Below, in pieces: positions 48,221-59,027 of a DNA stretch of 64,000 nucleotides. The notes beneath the pieces are model-generated. The model ran no database searches. It was not told the origin of the DNA and saw only the letters and a list, made by a program, of their open reading frames with translations. The stretch is taken from the NCBI GenBank assembly GCA_000708835.1, contig DF237053.1, positions 124,001 to 188,000 on the forward strand, in the 5' to 3' direction. The translations under genes and the position numbers were made by a program. This stretch comes from Klebsormidium nitens. Lineage: Eukaryota; Streptophyta; Klebsormidiophyceae; Klebsormidiales; Klebsormidiaceae. Position 1 is the stretch's first letter. Each line of letters begins with the position of its first letter.

Positions 48221-51200
48221 CTAATCTCGCACACTCGTGCGGAGAATCTTCACGTCTTGCACCGGTCTAGAAGTGACGCAAGAAAACAAGGGAATCAGGA
48301 TGCTGTAGAAATCCACCGGCAACGACTTACACTGCTCCGATAACATAGCGCTTTGAGACAACCGCGAGCAGGTAATTGTCCGAAAGGCATGGATCCAACG
48401 CAGAGAATAACCTTCGAACGAGAAAGGAGGAGATATGCTTGTTGTGAGAATCGCTGCAGTACGACCTACCAAACGATTCTTCGACAGCAAAATGCGAAGT
48501 GCCTTGAGTTGAGAACATACCTATCGTTTCTGTCCGTTTGCACCGTCCCCAGCTTCTTCACGTTCTCCATGCCTACATAGAAGTACTAGCAACGTCAGTA
48601 AGGTGTGGACACCGGACGAGGACATCAGCTGCGTGTTCTGACGCTGACGAACGGAGCTACTGCCCAAGCCCAGCGCCCCAAGCACTTCAGGCAACTCGGA
48701 TGGGAAGGAAGACATCCATTTTCGACCAAGAAAAGCGACCAAAAAGCATGATGGTCAGTCTTCTATCTTTCAATCCTGGCCACGACACATTCTTAAGTTG
48801 CATGCTGGAGTAGGGTTCCAGATGTATTTGCGTGGTTAGAAGAGCGGGAGATTGGACGGGCAAGAGAGCTCCAAATTTCCTCGTAAGAACACGAGGCTTG
48901 CTACACACACGCGCTACGTCGGCAAGTGCCAAATGCCGCTGGAATGAAAGACGTGAGTTCGTAGCGACCGCCACAACCGAACATCGAACAACAAGAGCAA
49001 AGACAAAAGGGCGAGGGGAATGCATCTCACCTTGACTGACTCTCCCAAAGATTGTGTGCTTCCCTGCAGGTAAGCCAAGTTCGCGGTCACTAATTTGACT
49101 TGAAATTGACGTACATATGACCTCACAACGTCACGAGACCCAGCGCCGGTGCCAGCAGCGCGTGGGCGTCGAAACAAGCCGAAAAAGGGCGAGCCTTTAG
49201 AACATCTAACATCAATTCGAGTTTTGGACTCTGGGGGCAGGCCTGAGAAGAACTGGAAGTTCGTGTTGGGTCCCGCACTCGCCATGCTCGAACCTCAATC
49301 CAACATCCTGACGTCAGCGAAGGGTGGAACAACGTCAGCCAGGGGCTCACCGTCGAGCCAGGGCGTGGGGGCGAGCGTGATGAACCGTTGGTGTTGGGTT
49401 CTGCGTTCGAAATCCTCAAAATGCTTCAATCAAACCTCTGACGTCAGCAAAGGGGCGAAGTGACGTCAGCAAGGGGCTCACCGTCGAGCCAGGGCGTGGG
49501 GGCGAGCGTGATGAAGAATTGTGAGCCGTTCGTGTTGGGCCCCGCGTTGGCCATGCTCAGGATTCCTGCGCCCGTGTGCTTCAGCTCTGGACTAATCTCG
49601 TCCTCGAACTTGGCCCTGGAAGCAGGGTCACCAATTGCGTTGAATTAGGAGCAAGTGTTGCAGGGTTTTAGAATCTGGTCGGAGGCCAGCGGAAAACAAG
49701 GTCGAGAATGGATTACTTTCCAACGGTAGGCGGCGTGCTTCAGCTCCGGGCTAATCTCGTCCTCGAACTTGGCCCTGGAAGAAGGGTTTAAAGTTTTATG
49801 CAATTGCGAATCAGGACGGTCGGAAGTCGGAGGACGGAAACGAGGCCAAGGACGGACTCAGTTCTGAGAGCGAGTCGTTGTGCTATCAGCTCCTTGTTGT
49901 GAACGCCTTTGAAATAAAAGAAGAGGCAGGACTCATTAATGCATCCTCAGCCCCGGACTGATCTTGTTCGCTAAAAATGCCATGACGCAACCAAAGCAAT
50001 TGGATGTAGGCTTAGTATGGAACTGGAAGTTCGGGTCAGATGTCAGTGGCAAAACTGCGCTGTGACCTACACGGATTTCAAAGCGAGATGGTGTATCCGG
50101 CTGATTGATCGCCCCAGAACTTGGCTTTTAAGAGGCAAAATCAGAATGCAATATGGTGGCTAGGATGGTTGAGGGAAAGAAAGCGTGCCAACTGTGTTGT
50201 GGATCCAGAGGGTAACTCTGTTTCTGAATGCCAAGCGCCGTGCTTCACGATAAGATAAGTGTCCTCCGACAAGAGCACAAGTGAGTCTGCACTCTGACGG
50301 AAGGGCGCGCAATTGGTTCAAGAGAGTGAAAAGCGCGTTGCAATCTGCACGTTGTTTGGTCTCAACATCGGACGTTTGCCTGCCCTATGTGACGTTTTGT
50401 TCTCCATGAGCAACATATGGCGTCCATCCAATCAGACGGCCTTAAATGGCACCCGATGGAAAGAAATTCTTTCGAAAGCCCGCCCAGCCTTTCTTCAATT
50501 CAAGGAAAGGGGTCATCGCCCGAATGCAGACAAATCAAGGTCCAAATTTTTCAGGGAGACCAAAAGACCTCATAAGTATCTTACCCATAGACACATTGAA
50601 TGTGGTTTAGGCAAGGCTTAAGTATGCGGCTCAACAACAGCGCATGCTTTGTTGAACAAGGTCGTGCTTGAGGAGGAAGTAACACGATGGGCAGAAGAGA
50701 GAACGAAAGATGATAGGAGGGCTTATCTAAAGGCGAATTGATCAGTCAACAAGCTTAACGGACGCGTCGCCTCAGAGAGAAGATTAGGATTTTGCAGTCA
50801 TGGCTCCGAGGAGCTACTCTGACACACACAATGATGTCATCACAGGCGACGCGTGCATCCAACAAGTAACGGGTAGTGTATCTGCAGTCTCTGAAGCGGG
50901 TTTCAAGCAACGTTCACGCCGAGAATGAATCACCAGGCATAGGCACCAAGACAGACACCAGCGATGCTAAGAGAGGACACATTGCCTAGAATTCTATGAT
51001 GGATTACTCGCTTCGTTAAAGAGGAACAGTAAAGGAAGGTTCAATTTGAGCTGAAGCTCGAGCTCAAAGGAACAAGGAGGCTGCAAGATTGCTTTGGCAG
51101 GCCAGAATATGATTGAACTTTCTCCGGGAAAGTTTCTAGATCACCAGAATTCAGTCAGCAATTGTCTTGGTTGACCAACCGTTTATCCATCCATCGCTTT

Positions 51201-52367
51201 CAGGCAGCAGAGAAACGCTGCTAATCACTGCATCTTGTCTTGGCAGCGTATAATCCCAAACAATTATGACAATGGACATAGACGATCACAGTCAAAACCC
51301 TTCTCATTGCTTGTTGGTGATTTTAATAACGACGGCAGGCCAAGATCACTCACCCGTAGATTGACTCTCCCCCTCTGCCTGTGCCCGTTGGATCACCCCC
51401 CTGGATCATAAAGTTCTGCAAAGGGACGGGATACGAGTGCACAGTTAGCACTGGCATACAGTTCCAAAGACAAGCCCAACTAACACACGGTCAAAAGATT
51501 CAGATACGGAGAATGCTCATGAAAATATCAAATGAACTCAGATGTTCTGACAGAATAGACTTTGGATACCGAAATAGGAAGGATGATGCCACCGAGAGTG
51601 GTGGTGCAATTACCAGGGAGAGTGCAGATTGCAGTGTTCAATTCTTCCGAGATGCTGGACAATGATCACGCTCAGAACCATGTGACGTCCTCTCTTAGGG
51701 TGGGACCTCTCCAATGCTGAGAGGCCTAATAAGCATGTGTGCCTAACTAACATAGAGTTGACCATGCGCAATCTTTTGTGCTGAACGCACTATGTACGCC
51801 CCAACTCAATCCACCGTTAAGTAAGCCGAGTCCCTCGCTGATTGTGTTCCAACTTGCTGTTCCAACTAGCGCAAAATGCCAGTTTAGAGGAACACCACCT
51901 CTCAATCACTGTGGGCATGATGATGTGATCCAGACGCAAATGACTATGCTGATTTGTTCAAATGTATGAGCAAATCGTGCATGCCTATCAGAAAAAAGGG
52001 TGGTGTAGCATTTTCAAGTCCATGTAGGTGCAACAACAGTCCCTGCTCCATTCACTGAGGACATTGCCCGATAGCTGCGATTTGTTCTGAAATGGATCTT
52101 ACATACTCGGCAGATGTGAAGCGGACCTTGCCTGAAGGTGGCAGGGTTTATTGCTGGTGGTCGTGTCAGAAGAAGAAGCTGTCCTAACAAGCCGATTGCT
52201 GAAAGACTTACTGGTATGATCCTGTGGAACTTCACATCATCGTAGTAGCCCTTCCGCGACAGCTCCACGAAGTTCCGCACCGTCTTCGGGGCATGCTTGT
52301 CATACAGCTCTATCGTGATAGGCCCCACAGATGTCTCCAGGGTGACCTCGGGCGAACTGCTAGCCAT
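48221..52367 (-). CDS. PPIL1: Cyclophilin, PPIL1/CYP18 type peptidyl-prolyl cis-trans isomerase
   Basis: Six minus-strand exons, 52367-52212, 51415-51354, 49615-49482, 49063-49031, 48572-48521 and 48266-48221, join in phase at GT-AG sites to give 160 residues, close to human PPIL1 (166). The single-domain cyclophilin fold is complete: [27 protein letters not shown] with the catalytic Arg, [54 protein letters not shown], and [14 protein letters not shown]1 proteins associate with the activated spliceosome; the enzyme isomerises Xaa-Pro bonds. The 33-nt and 46-nt exons are very small. The start is the ATG at 52367; the same frame is open upstream to 52541, so a longer form is possible. Exon 3 is flanked on both sides by decayed partial copies of itself. 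Confidence 0.93.
49230..49410 (-). repeat. Two decayed copies of the cyclophilin exon 3 donor segment
   Basis: CTCACCGTCGAGCCAGGGCG at 49477 (real donor end) recurs at 49346, keeping the GTGAG donor and the PTPWLDG codons but losing codons inside GSQFF. An older copy around 49259 keeps only the segment coding [10 protein letters not shown] and QFF. Marker spacings are 131-141 and 128 bp. Confidence 0.82.
49741..49985 (-). repeat. Two copies of the cyclophilin exon 3 acceptor segment
   Basis: The real start of exon 3 (plus-strand CAGCTCTGGACTAATCTCGT at 49582, complement of [12 protein letters not shown]) recurs at 49741 almost unchanged, including the CAG acceptor and [11 protein letters not shown] codons, and at 49948 in decayed form. 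Spacings are 159 and 207 bp. Intron sequence beyond is duplicated too. Confidence 0.85.
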
Positions 52368-52725
52368 TGGCGCGGAGGGAATTGCAAAGGTGGTGCAAGG
52401 TGTGCTAGACGATGATGCAGTGGTGCAATCAAAGCAGGGTAATAGAGAGGAGAAAGAAGGGAGAGAGAAGGATTTATGGCGCCCAAGAGCGAACTGACAA
52501 TTTGAAAGAGTCAATGTGGCATGCACGAATTCCGTTTTCACACAGGAGCCTCCTGAGGAGGTTGTGTGAGGTTGTGAAAAACTACAGACCCTTCTGCGGC
52601 CACTACAGCCGGGGGGTGTGAATAGGCATCTGTCAATCCCTCGAAGGCTTTGAATTAGTCAAATCGTGCATGGGCTGGGACAAACTTGGTTTTCAGATCA
52701 GCTGCTCTTCAACGTTTGGGCAACC
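52368..52725. promoter_or_regulatory. Short divergent promoter region (cyclophilin and INSIG-like gene)
   Basis: Only 358 bp separate the two start codons on opposite strands, so they probably share a bidirectional promoter. No specific element is recognised. Confidence 0.5.
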
Positions 52726-55700
52726 ATGGCGACTTTCTTCCCCCAGAGAGCTGCCTCTTTGCAATCTCTGCACCACAACGTTTCGGCTCTGAGCCAGCCA
52801 CTGCAACAAACAGCAGGTTCGTCAACCACAACAGCTGCTTCCCTTTCCTTCCAAACCTGCCACGCCTGCAAGCGAAGCTTTCTGACACCACAATTTCTTA
52901 GTGTGTTTTCATTAGATTCTCGGAGAAACAGGACGAAATTTGGGGTGCCAAAGTTAGCAGGTCATGGGGCTAGGCGAAAGGAACATAATCAATTGGGATT
53001 GGCTGTTCGTGCACTTCAAAACGAAGGAGAAGCGTTGGAGAAAGTGCGGAGCCAGCTTGAGGAGCAACTCAGCAAAAGCAGTCCGACAGTGGGAGCAGAA
53101 GCAGGAAAAGCAGGTAAGAGCCGGAGCATTGTGAAGGGTGGCGTGGAGAAGCTGATAAACTTCGAGTGAAGGATGAGCGTATCCTTGCAAAACAGGGGCA
53201 CGTCTGGCATGCAAATGATCCAAAGATGTAGATTATGCTGTAACTTGTTTTCAAGGAGTTTCTACTACTAGCGTTTAGCTACAGAATAGGATTGTAGAAG
53301 CTTATCCTATTGAACAAGCTGAGACGCTCCTTCTGCCCCAGGCCCCAGATGCATCAATCACGTAATTCACAGCGCATGCGTTTAGAAAAGGTCGCATATG
53401 CCCCTGAGTTGTTGCCTCTTTCTTGGAATTGCCCCTGAACTACATATTCTTGCCAGCAGCCGTCCTGTGCGAAATCTTCAAGTGCAATTAGCACCGAGAT
53501 TGCCATCTAACATCTTTCTGCGGAGGTTGCAGGGTTTGACAAGTGGCCACAGCTGCTCCTCATTCTGTTTGCAATCGGCACCGTTTCGGGCCCTCTGCTA
53601 GATGGTATCCACAGCGTCACGGGGCTCCAGGTCTATGACGATGGGGCCATTGAGTTGGGGAGCGGGAAGTATCTGCTGAAAACAGACATCTGGGTACGCA
53701 ATTTAGGTCCTTCTTCTCTGCGCAGCTTTGGGCCCTTGCGAGTTGCTTTATTGAGTACGTTTTAGATATGGACTCAGACTCAAGCTTAGAAAGCAATTAA
53801 GGATAAACTTGAGCTGTAACAACTTCAGATTTCATTATCAATCTGGAAATTCAGTGTACCAAAAGGTACTCATGCTCTCTTGAGGCACATGTCTGACTCG
53901 TTTTCAAATTTTCTTTGAGGCTTTGGCCTTAGAGAGGGCTAAAAAAAGCTGTGGCAAGTCTTGCCTCACATCAGATTACCAGGAAATGAACTGTGAAGGT
54001 TTTCTTTTTTTCAGTTCTCCCTACGCTCTCAATAAAGTCGAATTCCCTTCTTCTGAACTCTGCCTTCTCGTTGAAACAAGATTGGTCGTTGGACAGCCAA
54101 AAACCCCTTCTCTTCTCTGCTTAACCATCAGTAAAGTTTGGCTGACATCAAGTTGGCATAGTAGTCCTACCTATCTGCGACTCTCAGTCTGGCAACCCCT
54201 GTCAGGTGTACCATCCCCGCTAGAATGTCAACACTTTTCTCCCCCTTGTCAATCCAGGTTTTTCCCTTGCTCGGAGTTTTCTACGCAGTTGTCGGCGGAC
54301 TATACCCCCTCCTAGACGACATATTCACACCAAAGGCCCTGGAGAAAACTGATGCGCCAGACGAAGAGCCTGATGTGTCGGGATACGGTGCAGACTGGGG
54401 TTTGAAGGGGGATCCGAAAGCCAAGGAGCTGCCGCCCTGGCTAGAAGTGGCCCCCCCTTTTCAATTCATGTGAGACCTGGGGCCTTTTTTGGTGTGTTCA
54501 ATCTACTGGGGGTGAGAAGATTGGTCCTTTATTTCGCAAGCCTTGTTTGGGAGGCTGAAAGTGTGAAGCTTGTCATGGATTCAGTCGTCGTCGTAAGGGT
54601 TCAACCCGTGTTGGGAGGGTATGATTGCAGAAATCCTCATATTGTCCAGTGGTTGTTGTATCCATTTGACCTGTGTCACAGTCCTTAAGATCATGGAACG
54701 TTCCAGAGCGGAAAGGTAGAGTCCCATGGAAGGAAAAGGCAAGGAAGAGCGATTGGCAGAACCGACAATTGATCAGGCAAGCGTTATGCACGGTTAGGAT
54801 AGAACCAGGGCCGAACTTGTTACGCACCCCGACGGCAGGGTCCTCGTGAGAGAGTTTTTGGCGGTTTGCTATTCTGCAGTTCAAAACATGTATGGAGAAA
54901 AGACCAGTGCAGAAAACTGACCTTGCAGGAATTGCCTGCGTATGTACTCCCGCTGTCTGATGCTCTTTCAAAAGCCTGGCCCCGGGTTCGGGCCCTTCTG
55001 AATCATAACATCGTTTTGAACAGTGTCGAGGCCAGGCGAAGACAAAAACGAGTCGGAAGCATCGAACCACCAGAACAGATGAAACCAAGGACTATTCTTG
55101 CACAGAAGAAGTGGAAAGGAGGAGTTTTCTCTTATGCTCTGACGTTGAATTAAACCAGTGGGCTCACGTGAGCGCGCTCATGCCGCGTTAGTTAGCACCC
55201 CCAAATCACAACTGATCAAAGATGATGTCAGCCTGACGTTGCACGCCTCCAATTCCTCTGCCTCCGCCCCGTTTGCAGGTTCCTCGCCTTCCTCCTCTCA
55301 GGCAGCGCCTTCCTGTACCGCACTGACATCAGCTATGACGTCATCTGGCTGGTCTTGGCGGGTTCCTGCGTCGGCTGCTGGGCCGCCCTGGATTCCACGT
55401 GGTGGGGCTTCCTGCTCGCGGCCGCGTGCGCGGTCGTGGCGCCTGGAGCGGAGCTGGTTCTGAACAAGTGAGCAGGATAGTATTCTTCTGAATGAAGCAG
55501 TAAAAGTCGCATGTTTCATAGTTGTCCAATCATGCAACGGTCGCGACGCACGGGGCGGAGGAGGTTTTAAACAGGCGAGCGCGTGGTTTGGGGAAGCAGC
55601 GGAAAGTGTTCAGTGTTCGCGTTCGTGTAATTCAACGATTGCACGAGGAAAGAGGGAGGGGCTCGAGGGAAGCAGTCCCTCCGTCGCCCATCAGGAGACA

Positions 55701-57285
55701 GGTGCACTTCTTTGAGAATATTAAAGCTCTTACTTGTATCTCTTCGAGCATGCGGGGCTGTCGATTGTTGGTTGGATCACCGGGACTGTTTTGTGGACAT
55801 AACGAAGACGACACGAAGGGCGAGCGAATCAGGTTGAATTAGTTTGCTCTAGTCGGAACGTCGTCGTTAGATATTGACTGGTCCTAGATCTCCGTGACTG
55901 TCCATTCCGGGCCAGCTCCCGTCGCTTTTGCGGCAAAGGTCGGTTTAAATAAATGCTTACACTTTGTGGTTCGACCCGATCTGATGTGGCTTCCCGCATT
56001 GAATACGTTCGAAAGAGTGCCCATCCAGGAGATTTGTGTCTAGAAAGAACACTCTCAAAAAACAATGTCAATTTTCACTTTACAAGAAAGGCTCGACTGA
56101 GGCTGAGCGTCAATCTACCTCTGATAGTAGCTTCTTTACGGAAAAGGCGCATGACAATCTCTGAGGACGGGAGCCGGAGAACCTGTCTAGAGCTTCGGTT
56201 GCACGCTTCCACTTCCGCCGAAAGTCATCTTGTTGGATATACCGATAGCTTGGGGTCATCGTTCCGGTCAACGTTCTACTTTCGTCTCGCTCTGGTTCAA
56301 CTCGGCTCGATGTACCGACTCTTCGACGAAACACCGTTGTCGTCATCAACACGTCTTATCAATGCTCGATACCACCATTCAAACAAGCTCGCAAGACAGA
56401 CGCCAGCTCTTTTCTCCTTGGTCAAGCTCTTCCCGCCTGCCGTGCTGACACCCTCCTCTGCACACGCGCAGTTTCTTCCATTTGTGGCACTACCCCCGAG
56501 CCGACGTCTTCATCGCAGGCCAGGTGCGCGGAACGGCGAACTTTTGATTAATCATTATTCTGTTAATGACGCTTGCAGCGCGGCACGGATGCTGATGCTT
56601 CCCCTTTGAACGTCTGCTGCTCTGGTCGGGACGGTTGTCGAAGTGAGATCAGAACTCGAAAACTGTGTTAGAACTCGAGACTCCGTGGTTGAACCCGGAA
56701 TCGTGGTAGAATTTGAAACTTGTGGTAGAACTCGGACGGACGTCCGGTCGGCCTTTACAATTGAACGCAGACCTTCGCAATGCTGGGCCACGTTCAGCCC
56801 CTTGACGTGACCGGAAGACCAACGCCGTTACTGCAACTCCCGATCAGCAGAACGCTCATACGCCTTGTGCGTGTCATGGTGCACCTTCTGAATTCTCAGT
56901 GGCTATTTGGGTATTAGCTACACTCTTTGCCCGCTATGTGGGGCGCTGCGAGCAGACTTCTTTCTCACAGGCTGTAGAGTCCATTGTCAATAGCATACAG
57001 GTACTCGTCGGAGCTGAGCTTACGTGGACAGGTCCTTTTAAATATTGGCACGTTTCCAGTGCACAACGCGGAAATTCTTGTCGAATGTTGAGGCTGCTGT
57101 TCGGTGCTTGATCCGCAGACATGCTGAAGTTGCTTGTTTCACTTGGAGACGGAGCTTTCTCGCCAATGTTGCAGGGGGTGGTGTCCTGGGTTGCTCTGTG
57201 CTACTTCTTCTATTGCCCTCCGCTAGGCAACCTTGGAAGGTTCTTGAAAGCACACCTTCAAGGTCAGCTTCCTTTGAAAAGATAG
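52726..57285 (+). CDS. INSIG-domain membrane protein, probably plastid-targeted
   Basis: Six exons, 52726-53113, 53533-53693, 54258-54469, 55279-55467, 56472-56523 and 57175-57285, join in phase at GT-AG sites to give 370 residues. From residue ~130 the sequence follows the insulin-induced gene (INSIG) membrane fold: GPLLDGIHSVTGLQVYDDGA, VFPLLGVFYAVVGGLYPLLD, VLAGSCVGCWAALDSTWWGF, FHLWHYPRADVFIAGQ, and CPPLGNLGRFL. About six membrane helices are expected. The first ~130 residues are rich in Ser, Gln and basic residues with few acids early on, like a transit peptide. In animals INSIG retains the SREBP-SCAP complex in the ER; that partner is not expected here, so the role is unknown. The start (ATG in ACCATGGCG) has a strong context. 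Confidence 0.78.
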
Positions 57286-59027
57286 GTCGAAAAGATACTT
57301 AGCATACCGCTACTCATTAAGAACCATTCACAGTATTGACTTCTTTGCCGCTTTGCAATCACGTCCTGTGAAAACCTGGAGACGGCCGCTGAAACAGGAT
57401 TAGTGGGCACCAACGTTATGATTATTTGGCTGCCGGCATCGGCATGAGGAATCGAAATTTGTCACCAACGTTGTGCAAACCGCAAGGTTCTTTCAATGGC
57501 ACTTTGTTGCGACTGCGCGCTAGAGCTGAATGCTGCGTCGCTTTGTTCACATCATGGTGGCCCCATGGAACATTTAGTGTGAATTGAGAAAGGAACTCAA
57601 CGAAAAAGTTAATTGGTTTGGCCAGCACACTTAGGTCAGCAGGCTTATCTTCGATCGCCTTTCACTCGTCAAATGTAAGCGGCATGTATGAACATTAGAG
57701 CGCTTTCTTCCACGGCCCGGCTGCGCACGGGCAGCCTAAGCTGAGATTGAGATTCATGCTCTTCTGCATTCCCTTGTGAATGCATACTAAAGTTTGGACT
57801 AATAAGGATGCAGCTTGGAATCGAGCTTTTTGAATGATCAAAATCACGTACTTCATTTGAGAACACCTGCTGATTACAAATCGAACGCGATCGTATTGAA
57901 TGGGTGGGCGGATCCTCAGCATCGTGCAAACCTATAATTGTTGAGTACTTTCGCAATAGTCAGCTGCGCAAATGTCAAATTAAAACCCCGAATCTCTTCC
58001 GCATCTTCAAATCGATCCATTTAGTAAAGCATCTCACTTTCAAAAGCATGTGACTATCTACCTATAGCTACTGTAGGTACCTACCCCCGAATGTGCAATA
58101 GATGCGATTATTCGGAACTTCCTCGATGCCATGCAAACTTCCACTTTGCCATTTTCCAATTTTCATGATTGCTCGAGGGCTCATGACTAATTACGGTATG
58201 CAGAACGGGCCCGAGATGTACGGCGCCCGAGATTGGCGGCGCCGCTAGGCGGCGTACCCGCGTTCGGATTTGAACGGCGGCTGGTTAGCAATCCGGCCGT
58301 TCGATGAGATCTTCCAAGTGTACGGTTGGACCTATCTGCGCCGCACCTTGAGATCTTCTGAGCATCCAACGGTACAGAAGACATGTAGCGTGCTGCCTGG
58401 GGTAGGAAACAACAGAACCCAAATGGCTCGAGTTCCCAAAGAAAGTCACAAGTTGGTGAGTGCTTCCTACATCGATTAAAGGTGTCGAGACGCACCAAAC
58501 CGCAAACTTGACCAGGTTTGAAAGAAAGGACGCGAAATTTGAAACTTCGACAATGAACGTTCCAGATGGTGAGCAGGGACCACCTTTCACATCTCGAGCT
58601 GACAACATGCAACAGGTTGGCAGGCAAGAGTCAGTTGGGAGAAAGCGACTTTTGAGAAGCATCCTCTGCTCTTTGAAGTTTGAGCAGGGTGGCCCTTTGA
58701 CTTTGGCAACAGGCTGGCAGCATTGAAAACAGCAACCTCAAGAGAGCCGTTTGCTTTACAGCAGCATCGCTTTAAACAAATAAGAGGAGAGATTGTGCAG
58801 AAGGAGTCCCTAGCTCTGGCTCTTTGTTCCGGAAGACCTATAGAACTTCCACCTTGGTATTAGTGCAATGCTTCAGATGCTTGGCCATGACAGGGAGCAA
58901 ACATCAGTTTAGCGCAATCACTTGAAACTGAGGTTTCACGTTTCGAAAGAAGCCTTCCTGTGGCATAAGAAAGGGGGGCTTTGCTTCTCTGAGAAAGCAT
59001 CCTGGTCGGAGGCAACAAGGAGGCGGC
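57286..59027. other. Intergenic region upstream of CKS1
   Basis: About 1.7 kb holding the 3' flank of the INSIG-like gene and the promoter of CKS1. A GC-rich stretch at 58190-58290 on the minus strand resembles neither a complete tRNA nor a known gene. Nothing else is recognised. Confidence 0.45.

Noticed and set aside
57045-57120. Weak resemblance of intron bases to the start of the last exon of the INSIG-like gene
   Set aside because: Too few matching positions and a different offset from the convincing cases.
58200-58290. Minus-strand stretch with GATTGCTAACC and GTTCAAATCC, like a tRNA anticodon arm and T loop
   Set aside because: No matching A-box, acceptor stem or T stem could be paired, so it is not a tRNA.
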